Of a DNA stretch of 64,000 nt, positions 17,279 to 25,078 are shown piece after piece. Position 1 is the first letter of the stretch. The number at the start of each line of letters is the position of its first letter. The DNA is from CAIMWS01 sp964409245 (GTDB lineage Bacteria > Verrucomicrobiota > Verrucomicrobiia > Limisphaerales > UBA1319), in the NCBI GenBank assembly GCA_964409245.1, contig CAYPCQ010000027.1:17436-81435 (forward strand), in the 5' to 3' direction. The notes under the pieces are model-generated. The model saw only the letters and a program-made list of their open reading frames with translations, was not told where the DNA came from and ran no database searches. Position numbers and translations under genes: made by a program.

Positions 17279-19048
17279 TTACTTACGGCAATCCCCGGCA
17301 AATTTCCAGCGCGACCTTGGATTCCACCGGGTCCGCCGGGAATGGCGGCCCCCATCCGCCATCGGCCCCTCCATCCGGAAAACCGTGGTGAAGCGCGCCA
17401 GCGCAGGTTGATCCGTGCCCGGACCGGATTTGCCCGCCAGTCCCGTTTTGGGCCTCCGGGCAGCGCCCATACAAACCGATACCCCAGCCATGAAAGGGCG
17501 GGATAAACCTTCCAACCCTGTCCATTTGGTGGGCCATTCCCTTTGCCCTCCAATCCCAGCGGGATCTCGCCCCGGCCGCCTTGGATAGGACACCGCGAAC
17601 GGGCGGCGGTCCCAGCCCGCCGGGTGATGGGTTTTAGCCCGCCATTTGAATGCCGGGTGGCTCCCAAATCTGGCGGAAACCGGAACGCTCCGGATGCGCG
17701 GCGGGCCATGGAGGGTGCGGCGGCTTTTGGAGTGCGTGCGCCGCTGCGCCGCTTTGGATCGATTTTCTTCCGGGTAATGCGTGTGATCCGTGGTGCATCC
17801 CCTTTTTGCGTCCCCCACCGCCCAGCGGGAATCCCAAGCCATTCGCCTGGCGTCCATATCCACGCAGGAGGAGGCAACCCCCTTGGGATCTTTTTTTCCA
17901 CCCGCCAAATAATCGCGGCCGCAGCGCGGACTCTTATTTTCCATATTCAACGCCATCGGCCAATACCCGCTCCGCAGGCTTGTCTGGCTCGTCCCTTGCC
18001 GTGCCAGCCTGCTCCTGTCTGTGCTCACTGACCTGGGGGCGAGGACGGAACGGAACCCCAGGATGCTGCCCCGGAAGCCGGGGCTGAAGTTGAAACGGCG
18101 CGCCGTGCGGCCGTTCCCGCCGTCGTGGACCCAACAGCCCCCACGAATCACGCGGTCCGAACCCGTACTCGGACCTCGTGGGTCGGTTACGCTTCCGCCA
18201 GGATAGGTTCCATACCAGTCCTGGCACCATTCCCACACATTCCCATACATGTCATACAAACCCCAGGCGTTGGGCAGTTTCTTGCCCACCGGATGAGTCG
18301 TACCACCGCTGTTTGAATCATACCATGCATAATCGCCAAGGCTCGTGTAGCTGAGATCATCCCCGTAGCTGAATCTCGTCGTCGTCCCCGCCCGGCACGC
18401 ATACCCCCACTCCGCCTCCATCGGCAGCCGGTACACATACCCCGCTGGCAACCGTCCTGCCAGCCGCTCCCGCTCCGTCAGCTTCGCGCAGTAATTGGTC
18501 GCGTCAGACCAAGTCACCTGTTCCACCGGCCGCTGCGGATCACCCGTGAAACTGGACGGATTGCTCCCCATCACCGATTGATACTCCGCCTGGGTGGTCT
18601 CATACTTGCTCATCCAAAAGCCCCGCGTCAAGGTCACCACCGTCTGCGGACCTTCCCAGTCATACCGGTCCTTTTCGCTCGCGGGACTCCCCATCGTAAA
18701 CGTGCCCGCATTGATCCAGACCAGCAACGCCGGATTCGGGTTGGTAGGAGCGCCGCTGGTTGCCGCCACAGCACGGTAAAATCGCGGCGCCTGCCCAACG
18801 CCTGAATAGTCCAGCCAGTTGGTCGTTGCCCCAGTTAGCGTCATATCCGTCACCAGCGTCACCCAGTTGGTCTGCCCGTCTCCCAACACGCTCGCATACT
18901 GCAACACGCAATTCCCAGGATCGCCCGTTATGGTTACATTCGGCACCATCTCTACCGACAACACCGCCGGATTCGCCGCAAATATCGGGCCTTGGAAAAC
19001 CACCGCTAGCGCGGCGATTAGCATTATTGGACTTCCTGTTTTTCTCAC
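17279..19048 (-). CDS. SUMF1/FGE-fold secreted protein with read-through tail
   Basis: A 589-residue frame in which only the first about 340 residues look like protein. A signal peptide (IMLIAALAVVFQGPIFA) is followed by a YxLQ...FYR module (about 35-95) and a SUMF1/formylglycine-generating-enzyme fold (FTMGSPASEKDRYDW, LPMEAEWGYACRAG, NVWEWCQDWYG, RVIRGGCW, GFRSVLAP). The pair of copper-binding cysteines of true FGE is not seen, so sulfatase activation is unlikely. After VLAP a run of five Gs (18035-18039 on the plus strand) has one base too many. With four, the frame would end APGQ and a TGA at 18027-18025, as expected for the family. The remaining about 245 residues are out-of-frame translation of intergenic DNA. 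The start is GTG at 19048 with AAAGG 8 nt upstream. Confidence 0.75.
   Translation of the reverse strand: MRKTGSPIMLIAALAVVFQGPIFAANPAVLSVEMVPNVTITGDPGNCVLQYASVLGDGQTNWVTLVTDMTLTGATTNWLDYSGVGQAPRFYRAVAATSGAPTNPNPALLVWINAGTFTMGSPASEKDRYDWEGPQTVVTLTRGFWMSKYETTQAEYQSVMGSNPSSFTGDPQRPVEQVTWSDATNYCAKLTERERLAGRLPAGYVYRLPMEAEWGYACRAGTTTRFSYGDDLSYTSLGDYAWYDSNSGGTTHPVGKKLPNAWGLYDMYGNVWEWCQDWYGTYPGGSVTDPRGPSTGSDRVIRGGCWVHDGGNGRTARRFNFSPGFRGSILGFRSVLAPRSVSTDRSRLARQGTSQTSLRSGYWPMALNMENKSPRCGRDYLAGGKKDPKGVASSCVDMDARRMAWDSRWAVGDAKRGCTTDHTHYPEENRSKAAQRRTHSKSRRTLHGPPRIRSVPVSARFGSHPAFKWRAKTHHPAGWDRRPFAVSYPRRPGRDPAGIGGQREWPTKWTGLEGLSRPFMAGVSVCMGAARRPKTGLAGKSGPGTDQPALARFTTVFRMEGPMADGGRHSRRTRWNPRSRWKFAGDCRK
17484..17507 (+). 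repeat. Short interspersed repeat (CCAGCC-TGAAAGGGCGGGATAA type)
   Basis: A 24-bp segment nearly identical to 63662-63685 and, inverted, to 63765-63789. It lies in the stretch translated only by the read-through SUMF1 frame, which supports the view that this stretch is intergenic. Confidence 0.6.
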
Positions 19049-19346
19049 TGTGATGCCTTTCTTACGCCGAATACACCTCGCACCTTCGACGAAGCTCTCG
19101 AACCGACAAAACCAGTTGATATCTGGCTTCCATTAAACATATACTTATTCTATTTACCGAATCCAAGCAGGCCATTAATCCTCCGAAAAAAACCTGCATA
19201 GGACGCGCCTTTTCATTTTGCCAAGCGCCAGGAAACCGGTGACTTTGAGAAAATGAGCGCCAGCAGGTTTTAACCCGCCTCAAATGCCGGATGGCGGAAA
19301 TCTTCCCGGAACCCCAGTAATTCCCATTCCGCAATTGTGAATATAA

Positions 19347-19516
19347 GGCGCTGGATATGAGATGGTTGCGAATATGGTGCTGGACTAGATCAAAGCTCCT
19401 GGCCTGCGATTGGTGAAGTCCGGGCAATAGCCATCCCTGCCATCGGCTACCCAGCCTGGCCGTCCTCTCGAACGCGGTAAAATTTGCAGTAAACGCAGTT
19501 ACGAGTCATTTTGGCA
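19347..19516 (+). repeat. Interspersed repeat R2, copy 1 (internally deleted)
   Basis: It shares with copies at 21091-21488 and 30826-31234 the segments around CAAAGCTCCTGGCCTGCGAT, GCAATAGCCATCCCTGCC and AACGCGGTAAAATTTGCAGT, and ends GTACGAGTCATTTTGG-like. About 130 bp present in the other copies is missing between the last two blocks. No gene is credible in it. The rest of 19049-19747 holds nothing else I can identify. Confidence 0.7.
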
Positions 19517-19747
19517 CACCTTTGGGATACCCCCGCTCCAGAACCCCCCGTTATTCGGCGGTTGATCTTCATCCTTCCGGGAAAGCGGTTGGAAAGTATC
19601 GGATGGAATGGTGACGCGCCGCGCACAAAGTCCTTTGGCCATGAGTTCCGCGCAATCCGGGGCCGGGCCTTGCATTTACTGGGAACTTTCAATCCTGCCG
19701 TCCACTGCCTGGCTAAAACCCGCCGCACAGGCGGGCTTCGTCAAAAA

Positions 19748-19965
19748 GGGGTCAGACCATGCCGAGTATTGGCAAATAGAGCGCGTAGCATACGCTTTGC
19801 ACCTGGCACGCAAGTGACGCATCGAGTATCCGGGAGCGATTTATCACGTGATGAATAGGGGAGACCATCGCGAGGACATTTTCAGGGATGACCAGGCGGC
19901 GGTTTCTGGACACCTTGGGCGAAGCGTGCTTCAAGACCTATGGGCGCGTAAATGCCGATAGAATG
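19748..19965 (+). pseudogene. RAYT (REP-associated tyrosine transposase) remnant A
   Basis: Conceptual translation with frameshifts gives YPGAIYHVMNRGDHREDIF, then RFLDTLGEA and VNADR, the N-terminal part of Y1 transposases of the RAYT family (TnpA_REP). The catalytic HxH and Tyr regions are absent. The same segment, more complete, appears at 20751-21083. The two copies flank the VapBC module as direct repeats. Confidence 0.8.
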
Positions 19966-19976
19966 CAGTGATAAAC

Positions 19977-20022
19977 AACAATGCAGAGTTGTTGCAACAA
20001 TGCGAAGTGTTGTGGCATTGTT
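19977..20022 (+). promoter_or_regulatory. Likely autoregulatory operator of the vapBC module
   Basis: The octamer AACAATGC occurs at 19977-19984 and 19996-20003, and its inverse GCATTGTT at 20015-20022. Their first bases are exactly 19 bp apart, and the last site ends 5 bp before the vapB start. VapB-type antitoxins usually repress their own operon by binding such sites, so this is the expected place and form for an operator. Confidence 0.65.
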
Positions 20023-20027
20023 AAGTC

Positions 20028-20285
20028 ATGACGCAATCGACCATAACCGCTAAATTCCAAACGACGATTCCCCTGGAGGTGAGATTGGCGCTCAAGCTCA
20101 AGCCCCGGCAACGGGTTTCCTACGAACTCCGGCCTGACGGCTCGGCGATCCTGCGACCGGAGCCGGGCCTGGATGAACTGTTCGGCAGCCTCAAGCTTAA
20201 AAAAACCGTGGCTTCCAGCCGGGAAGAAAAGCAGGCAGCGCGGGCGGCGATAGCGCGTGACGCGGGCAGTGAAGGTCTCCCGTGA
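20028..20285 (+). CDS. vapB: AbrB/MazE-type antitoxin (VapB)
   Basis: An 85-residue SpoVT/AbrB swapped-hairpin DNA-binding antitoxin: STITAKFQTTIPLEVRLAL, LKPRQRVSYEL and a GSAILRP strand form the DNA-binding domain (1-45). The C-terminal tail LDELFGSLK...KKTV is expected to wrap the toxin and block its active site. It overlaps the toxin start by 4 bp (GTGA at 20282-20285), so the pair is one operon with translational coupling. The operator-like repeats just upstream suggest autorepression. The module lies between two RAYT remnants. Confidence 0.87.
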   Translation: MTQSTITAKFQTTIPLEVRLALKLKPRQRVSYELRPDGSAILRPEPGLDELFGSLKLKKTVASSREEKQAARAAIARDAGSEGLP

Positions 20286-20695
20286 GCACGCGTTACCTGG
20301 TGGACACCAATGTCCTGTTACGTTTTCTTTGCGGCGAACCCGTGCCACAAGCGGAGGCGTCCAGAAAACTCTTTGCCGCTGCCGCTTCGGGCGAAGTCGT
20401 GCTCGACGTGTCCCCTGTCATTGTCGCGGAAGCCATGTACACGCTCATCTCGTTTTATGGGGTCGAGCGCAAGGAAGCCGCCGATAAGCTTTCGGCGCTT
20501 CTGTTACGGCGCGGGGTAAGGGTCCGCGATGCCAGTCAGGTATTCTCGGCGCTGGAGAGGCTGCACACGGTGAATGCCGGTTTTGCCGATGCATTCCTGG
20601 CCGCAGGCGGGGTGGAGGATAAAGTGGCGGTTGCCTCATTCGACCGCGATCTGGACAAATTCAAGGACGTGGAACGATATGAGCCAGGGTCTTGA
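20282..20695 (+). CDS. vapC: PIN-domain toxin (VapC)
   Basis: A 137-residue PIN-domain ribonuclease; VapC toxins cut tRNA or rRNA when the antitoxin is degraded. Acidic residues of the active site are visible in order: Asp8 in YLVDTNVLLRF, Glu in IVAEAMYT (about 49), Asp in GFADAFLAA (about 100) and Asp in ASFDRDLDKF (about 118). Length and motif spacing are normal and nothing appears broken, so the toxin is probably active. The start is GTG overlapping the antitoxin stop. Confidence 0.88.
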   Translation: MSTRYLVDTNVLLRFLCGEPVPQAEASRKLFAAAASGEVVLDVSPVIVAEAMYTLISFYGVERKEAADKLSALLLRRGVRVRDASQVFSALERLHTVNAGFADAFLAAGGVEDKVAVASFDRDLDKFKDVERYEPGS

Positions 20696-20750
20696 AAGAA
20701 TATGCGGGCGTCAGTTTACACGAATTTCACCTCGCCGAAACACGCAAAGG

Positions 20751-21083
20751 GGGTCACCCATACCGAGTATTGCCAAATCGGGCGTATCGCCAGCGATTTA
20801 CGCCTGGCACGCAAGTTACGCATCGGTATCCGGGAGCGATTTATCACGTGATGAATAGGGGAGACCATCGCGAGGACATTTTTCAGGGATGGCCGAGACC
20901 GGCGCCGGTTTCTGGACACCTTGGGCGAGGCGTGCGTCAAGACCGATGGGCGCGTAAATGCCGATTGCCTGATGGCCAGTCACTTCCACAGGGATTCACG
21001 GAGGGAAAAGGGAATGGCCACGAAAGAGCGCAAAGGGCACAATGAGGAAAAAGGGTCAGATTTCAGATTTCAGATTTCGCATG
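20751..21083 (+). pseudogene. RAYT transposase remnant B
   Basis: The most complete of three remnants. YPGAIYHVMNRGDHREDIF is followed after a frameshift by RRFLDTLGEACVKTD, then CLMASHFH, the HxH metal-binding motif of Y1 transposases. The coding match then stops and an unrelated tail with short GATTTCA repeats follows. From 20902 to 21083 the sequence matches remnant C (31721-31902) base for base as far as I can read. At least two frameshifts make it inactive. Confidence 0.82.
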
Positions 21084-21090
21084 GGAAGCG

Positions 21091-21488
21091 TTTTGACCCT
21101 CTGCTGCGTAGCACGTCGAAAAATTGAATTGGCGTGATTTTGACGCATACCCTTGGTGTTGGCACGCTGCCTGTCGAAAAGTTGAGGCTGTAGGACATAA
21201 GACATTGGAAAAGAGGCGGTTGTGAATATGGGACTGGGGTAAATCAAAGCTCCTGGCCTGCGATTGGTGAAATCCGGGCAATAGCCATCCCTGCCAACGA
21301 CGGCCGTCATCTCAATTACTGTTTTTTCGAGTTGCTGCCTCATAAACCTGCCGGACATGGGGGTGTTTTTCCCGCATCCGGCAAAACTCTGATGCTCCGG
21401 GATTCTTAACCTGAAGGCTCCGAAATCGCCAGCCGTCTGCAACGAACGCGGTAAAATTTGCAGTCAACGCAGGTACGAGTCATTTTGG
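21091..21488 (+). repeat. Interspersed repeat R2, copy 2
   Basis: About 400 bp beginning TTTTGACCCTCTGCTGCGTA and ending at the TACGAGTCATTTTGG block. Copy 3 at 30826-31234 runs in the same orientation and matches over the whole length with scattered differences. It follows RAYT remnant B directly. The remaining 21489-21854 holds no gene I can support. Confidence 0.8.
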
Positions 21489-21854
21489 CCTCGGCTTTGG
21501 TCCACCCAATACCGGCATTTTGTCACCAAAGGGATGATTTTTGAGCAACAGCAGCAGCAGGAGACTGGCAGAATTGCCGCTAATGGCTGATACCCTGATT
21601 AAACCACCACGGCTCGTTGACCTCCCATTTCCAGCCCTGTTCCATAGTATTTCCAGAGCGTCACCCCAGTTTTTCACAATTCTCGGTGCCGGTGGAATGC
21701 ATAACGCATTGTTAATGTGAGGTTTGTAAACAAGCAAAACGAAACAGATCAGCGTTCATAAAAGCCAATGCACACAGCTAACCGCCGTGTTCATCAGGAA
21801 TCCAAGATGGCCATAAGACCTAATCTATTTTAGGAGCCGCATCCAAAACCATAA

Positions 21855-22856
21855 TTACCTTTGGTATTCAAGGTGAACTCTGTAGAAGCGATTTGAGGTG
21901 CGGTCAATATCCACCACTGCGATAACACCATTGGTAATCGGCTGAACAATTGTCAGCGTGAGCCAATTAGTGCTGGAGGGAATGTCTGTGTAAAGCACAC
22001 TATAATGTTCGTTCGTCACGCCTGTGAATGTCAAAACCATTGGATTGGCTTGAGCGACGCTAAGTTTTAACCTGCTTTGCGGATTAAATGGATCGGTTCC
22101 TGCCAGAATTTCCTGGTAGTTGGACATGCCGTCCTGATCTCGGTCTGCTGAGAGGTCATCGATAGCCTCTGTTATGCTTGCAAAGGCATTTATTAGCGCT
22201 GTTTTTGATTTGTCGCTCAATTCGATGGGTGAGACGTAATTTGTCCCCGCTGTCACCGAATAACCTGGAATGGCCACTGGAGGACTAGCCGAAACAATCA
22301 AACCGCCAGGCGCATAAAGAGTGTTGATGAACGTAAGCACCGCTTGTCCGGCTATCCAGAACAATCTCTGCCCCAGAATTTGGTTTTTTCCAGGAGTTAA
22401 ATTGGCCAAGTCAATACCGATAGGAGACCCAACCCAGGATCGAGGAGTGTGCCGGAAGTACTTCAATAGTTCAACGTTGAGAATTGGATCTCCCATGCGA
22501 AACTGTCGGGAACCAGGGAGAGCTATCAACATCATGAACTGGTCGGGACTCATGTTGTTCCCGGCGGCATACGCGAAGGAAGACCTCGCCGTGGCCAGAT
22601 CGTTGGAATACAAGCCCAAGGGTTTGGCAAACGCATAAACTGCATTCAGTTTATTCGTATCGCCATACAGGAACTGGTTTAAAATGCTGGTGGGATTGGT
22701 GGTCAAATCGGCGGCGGTAGTGCCGAAATAAGCGGCGACACCGTCAAGCGAACTCTCAGCGACTGGCTGACTGGGCTGTGCAATAGCGCATGCGCCGCCA
22801 GCTAAAATCATGGAGGCCGCGAGTTCTGCGATTTTGATTTGTTTGGTTTTCATCAT
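21855..22856 (-). CDS. Secreted protein of unknown function with a calcium-type TSP3 repeat
   Basis: A 333-residue exported protein. The signal peptide is about 1-26 (MILAGGACAIAQ). The N-terminal region has AAYFGTTAADLTTNPTSIL and LYGDTNKLNAVYAF, of no family I know; its first part recurs in the broken paralog next door. Residues about 235-255 read DRDQDGMSNYQEILAGTDP, a thrombospondin type 3-like calcium loop. The C-terminus has the HYSVLYTD...RFYRVHL module shared by other secreted proteins here. Function unknown. It lies inside the block bracketed by R2 repeats. Confidence 0.75.
   Translation of the reverse strand: MMKTKQIKIAELAASMILAGGACAIAQPSQPVAESSLDGVAAYFGTTAADLTTNPTSILNQFLYGDTNKLNAVYAFAKPLGLYSNDLATARSSFAYAAGNNMSPDQFMMLIALPGSRQFRMGDPILNVELLKYFRHTPRSWVGSPIGIDLANLTPGKNQILGQRLFWIAGQAVLTFINTLYAPGGLIVSASPPVAIPGYSVTAGTNYVSPIELSDKSKTALINAFASITEAIDDLSADRDQDGMSNYQEILAGTDPFNPQSRLKLSVAQANPMVLTFTGVTNEHYSVLYTDIPSSTNWLTLTIVQPITNGVIAVVDIDRTSNRFYRVHLEYQR
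22659..22736. repeat. 78-bp duplication shared with 22954-23031
   Basis: The two 78-bp segments differ at one base. Both encode the AAYFGTTAADLTTNPTSIL-to-LYGD stretch, one inside the intact secreted protein and one inside the broken paralog upstream. Near-identity over coding DNA of otherwise different proteins indicates recent duplication or gene conversion. Confidence 0.85.
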
Positions 22857-22866
22857 TAGTCAGGGT

Positions 22867-23220
22867 TCAGGCTGTTGGCTTAGGAATAGAAAGAAACGGG
22901 GGGACGCCACTAAGAACGGGGAGTGTCTTCAGAATTCGCCGCCTGTGGCCGTGATCGCCATACAGGAACTGGTTTAAAATGCTAGTGGGATTGGTGGTCA
23001 AATCGGCGGCGGTAGTGCCGAAATAAGCGGCAATTTCGCTGATCGAACCCCGGGCCAACTGGAGGGGGGGCATCAAGGATGACTGTGTTCCGAAAGACAT
23101 GGCCTGCTTCCCAGTCTTTTCTAAATTTACTAAATCGGAACCAAAGGTTGGGATCACGGCCATGAACAGAGAAGCTAAATACACGTAACGGAGCCTTGAA
23201 GTGGCGGACGGACGTTTCAT
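22867..23220 (-). pseudogene. Truncated paralog of the neighbouring secreted protein
   Basis: A 117-codon frame from the ATG at 23220. It has its own different N-terminus (MKRPSATSRLRYVYLASLF, signal-like), then the AAYFGTTAADLTTNPTSIL-to-LYGD module at residues about 61-89, then 28 residues without similarity to the intact neighbour. The shared module is almost identical in DNA to 22659-22736. It is either a decayed duplicate or a short protein made of the same N-terminal module; truncation is the simpler reading. Confidence 0.6.
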
Positions 23221-23556
23221 AAATTGAATTATAACTAGTACTTTTAAAATGTCAATTTCTCTATGAACGGGATACCACCTCGGAGTTCGGAAAAGCTTCA
23301 TCGGGTTTTACTGGTGGGGTTTTTCAAAAGCCAAAATCCTTTTGGGCGCAGTTGGGTTCTGTTTTCGGTGCCTTGCTTGTCGTCCTCCGTTGTACACCCA
23401 GTCGGTATTTACTGTAAGACCCGCAATAGCAGCATGTTATCCTAAACGAATGCGAGTTAATGCTGATGCGATAAACCGCCAACGAGCAGAAAAACGGCAC
23501 CGATGGGGACCATTTTTCCACATTGGCATTCAATGACAGGCAAAACAGATATCGAA

Positions 23557-23585
23557 TTGACTTTTGTTTATTGCTTGGGTAAAAA
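23557..23585 (+). promoter_or_regulatory. Sigma-70-type promoter for the HExxH protein
   Basis: TTGACT, 17-bp spacer, TAAAAA, with a predicted transcript start near 23592 and the ATG at 23613. Apart from this site nothing is evident in 23221-23612. Confidence 0.55.
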
Positions 23586-23612
23586 TTACTCTGTGGCAAC
23601 CAGCCCAGTACT

Positions 23613-24692
23613 ATGAAAACAGCCCCAATTAAGCCCACGTTTTGTTTGGTGGCATCCGTCTTGATCGTCGGTGTGCTTCTCCTTGAGCCAGTTCACGCAG
23701 CGACAATTAATTTTAACACCCGGGCGGGAAAGAAATATACCGTTGAATCGAGTTTCGACCTTCAAACATGGGCGCAAGTTGGCAACTCCCTGGTCGCTGA
23801 CGGTAATTCCGCCAAAATCTCCGTTCCTTCGGCCTCCGCTTGGTCATTCTACCGGGTGCGACTCGAGCCGGACCTCACTTTTAACCGCTTATCGTTCAAC
23901 GCTCATGCTGACTTGGATGAATTAAAAACTGGCTTTTCCAACACTAGCTGGAAGGTGGCAGCCAAAGAAGTCCTGCGGCGGGCAGTGCCTGACGCCGGAT
24001 GGATCGTGGATAATGACACTGATCCCAATTTTTTTTACTTCTGGTTCGGCGGGGATATGGCGGATTTCACCCAGATGCTTTTCCGGCTAAGCGCCGCAGC
24101 TCACGAAACAATCCATCACGTTGGATTCGAGCGCATAACCTTTCAGAACGGCGTTTTTGTGTATTCCCTGGTGTTGGGTAACAATGAGTTTTTTTCAACC
24201 CCAGCCATGAGCTTGTTCCCACGTTCGGAGATCCTCAATTCACTTCCTGATGACATGCGAACCCTCGGATATGCAAGCACTTACCTCACCGGCCAGAGTG
24301 GAACACAGGACATTGTGAACCTCTTGGATGAGTTCAACGCCTATACGTTTACGGCGCTGATTGATACTGCTTTGCTGCCGTATCTGACGGGACTGAGCAG
24401 TTGTTCGAGCAGGGATGGCGTCCTCGCCATGATGCTGTTCACTGAGGAATACTTGAGGGTGGCACGGGAAAGATATCCGAATGATTACGGCAAAATCCTG
24501 AATTCTCCGCTCGTGGATTTCATTTTAATTTTATGGGATAGGGCGGAACAGACGCTGAAGATGTCCGAAGGGGAACCTCGGTTAGGGCAGCAAGACCAAG
24601 CGATACGCGCTTACGTTTATAATCCAGACCACCTGGGCGAGATACAGCGGTTGCGGGCAGCAGTGTTCCCGCGGATTTCAATCACCCGCTAG
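23613..24692 (+). CDS. Secreted HExxH protein, putative zincin metalloprotease
   Basis: A 359-residue exported protein. The signal peptide (about 1-29, LIVGVLLLEPVHA) is followed by a beta module, KYTVESSFDLQTW...FYRVRL (about 35-88), that recurs in other secreted proteins here. The C-terminal part contains AAHETIHHVGFE: His164, Glu165, His168 form HExxH, followed by Gly171 and Glu173. This looks like the zinc site of zincin proteases, with HxxG after the motif as in metzincins but Glu instead of the third His two residues later. No known peptidase family is recognised. The ATG at 23613 fits the promoter upstream. Lower-GC DNA than the flanks suggests acquisition. Confidence 0.65.
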   Translation: MKTAPIKPTFCLVASVLIVGVLLLEPVHAATINFNTRAGKKYTVESSFDLQTWAQVGNSLVADGNSAKISVPSASAWSFYRVRLEPDLTFNRLSFNAHADLDELKTGFSNTSWKVAAKEVLRRAVPDAGWIVDNDTDPNFFYFWFGGDMADFTQMLFRLSAAAHETIHHVGFERITFQNGVFVYSLVLGNNEFFSTPAMSLFPRSEILNSLPDDMRTLGYASTYLTGQSGTQDIVNLLDEFNAYTFTALIDTALLPYLTGLSSCSSRDGVLAMMLFTEEYLRVARERYPNDYGKILNSPLVDFILILWDRAEQTLKMSEGEPRLGQQDQAIRAYVYNPDHLGEIQRLRAAVFPRISITR

Positions 24693-24749
24693 AATCCCTT
24701 CACCACGAGCATTTAGCTCCTTCCGGCCACCAATCTAAACATCGCTGGG

Positions 24750-24770
24750 GCCTTGTGTGAAAAACAAGGC
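24750..24770 (+). terminator. Hairpin after the HExxH gene
   Basis: GCCTTGT and ACAAGGC form a 7-bp stem with a 7-nt loop 58 bp after the stop codon. There is no T-run, so terminator function is only likely from position. Nothing else is evident in 24693-25078. Confidence 0.35.
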
Positions 24771-25078
24771 GATTCGCGTCCGACCATGCGCCGCAGGGAT
24801 GTCATACTAATTGTGGGTGAATAATTAGGCGATTCCAGGAGCATTTATTGCATGCAATCTTGTCTGTTATACTGTCCACCATTTCTGATCAATGGGTATA
24901 ACACCCCATTGTCGGCAGTTGGTTTTAGGAGTAACTTAATTCCTAATTGTCTAAAAAAGCAATCTACAGTTATCCGGCGTAACAACTGCTGCGGTTTCGT
25001 TGCCAACGTGGGCGGTCCGTTTGGTTCTCATTCCTTAGTTTTCCGTGGCTGTGGTAAAGCTGGATAAGAAAAAACACT

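Noticed and set aside
17279..19048. SUMF1-fold protein as a sulfatase-activating formylglycine-generating enzyme
   Set aside because: The two copper-binding cysteines are not both present and no sulfatase gene is nearby.
19062..19427. 121-codon minus-strand frame and similar frames over the R2 copies
   Set aside because: The frames follow the repeat but are not conserved between the copies, which carry frameshifting differences; treated as repeat DNA.
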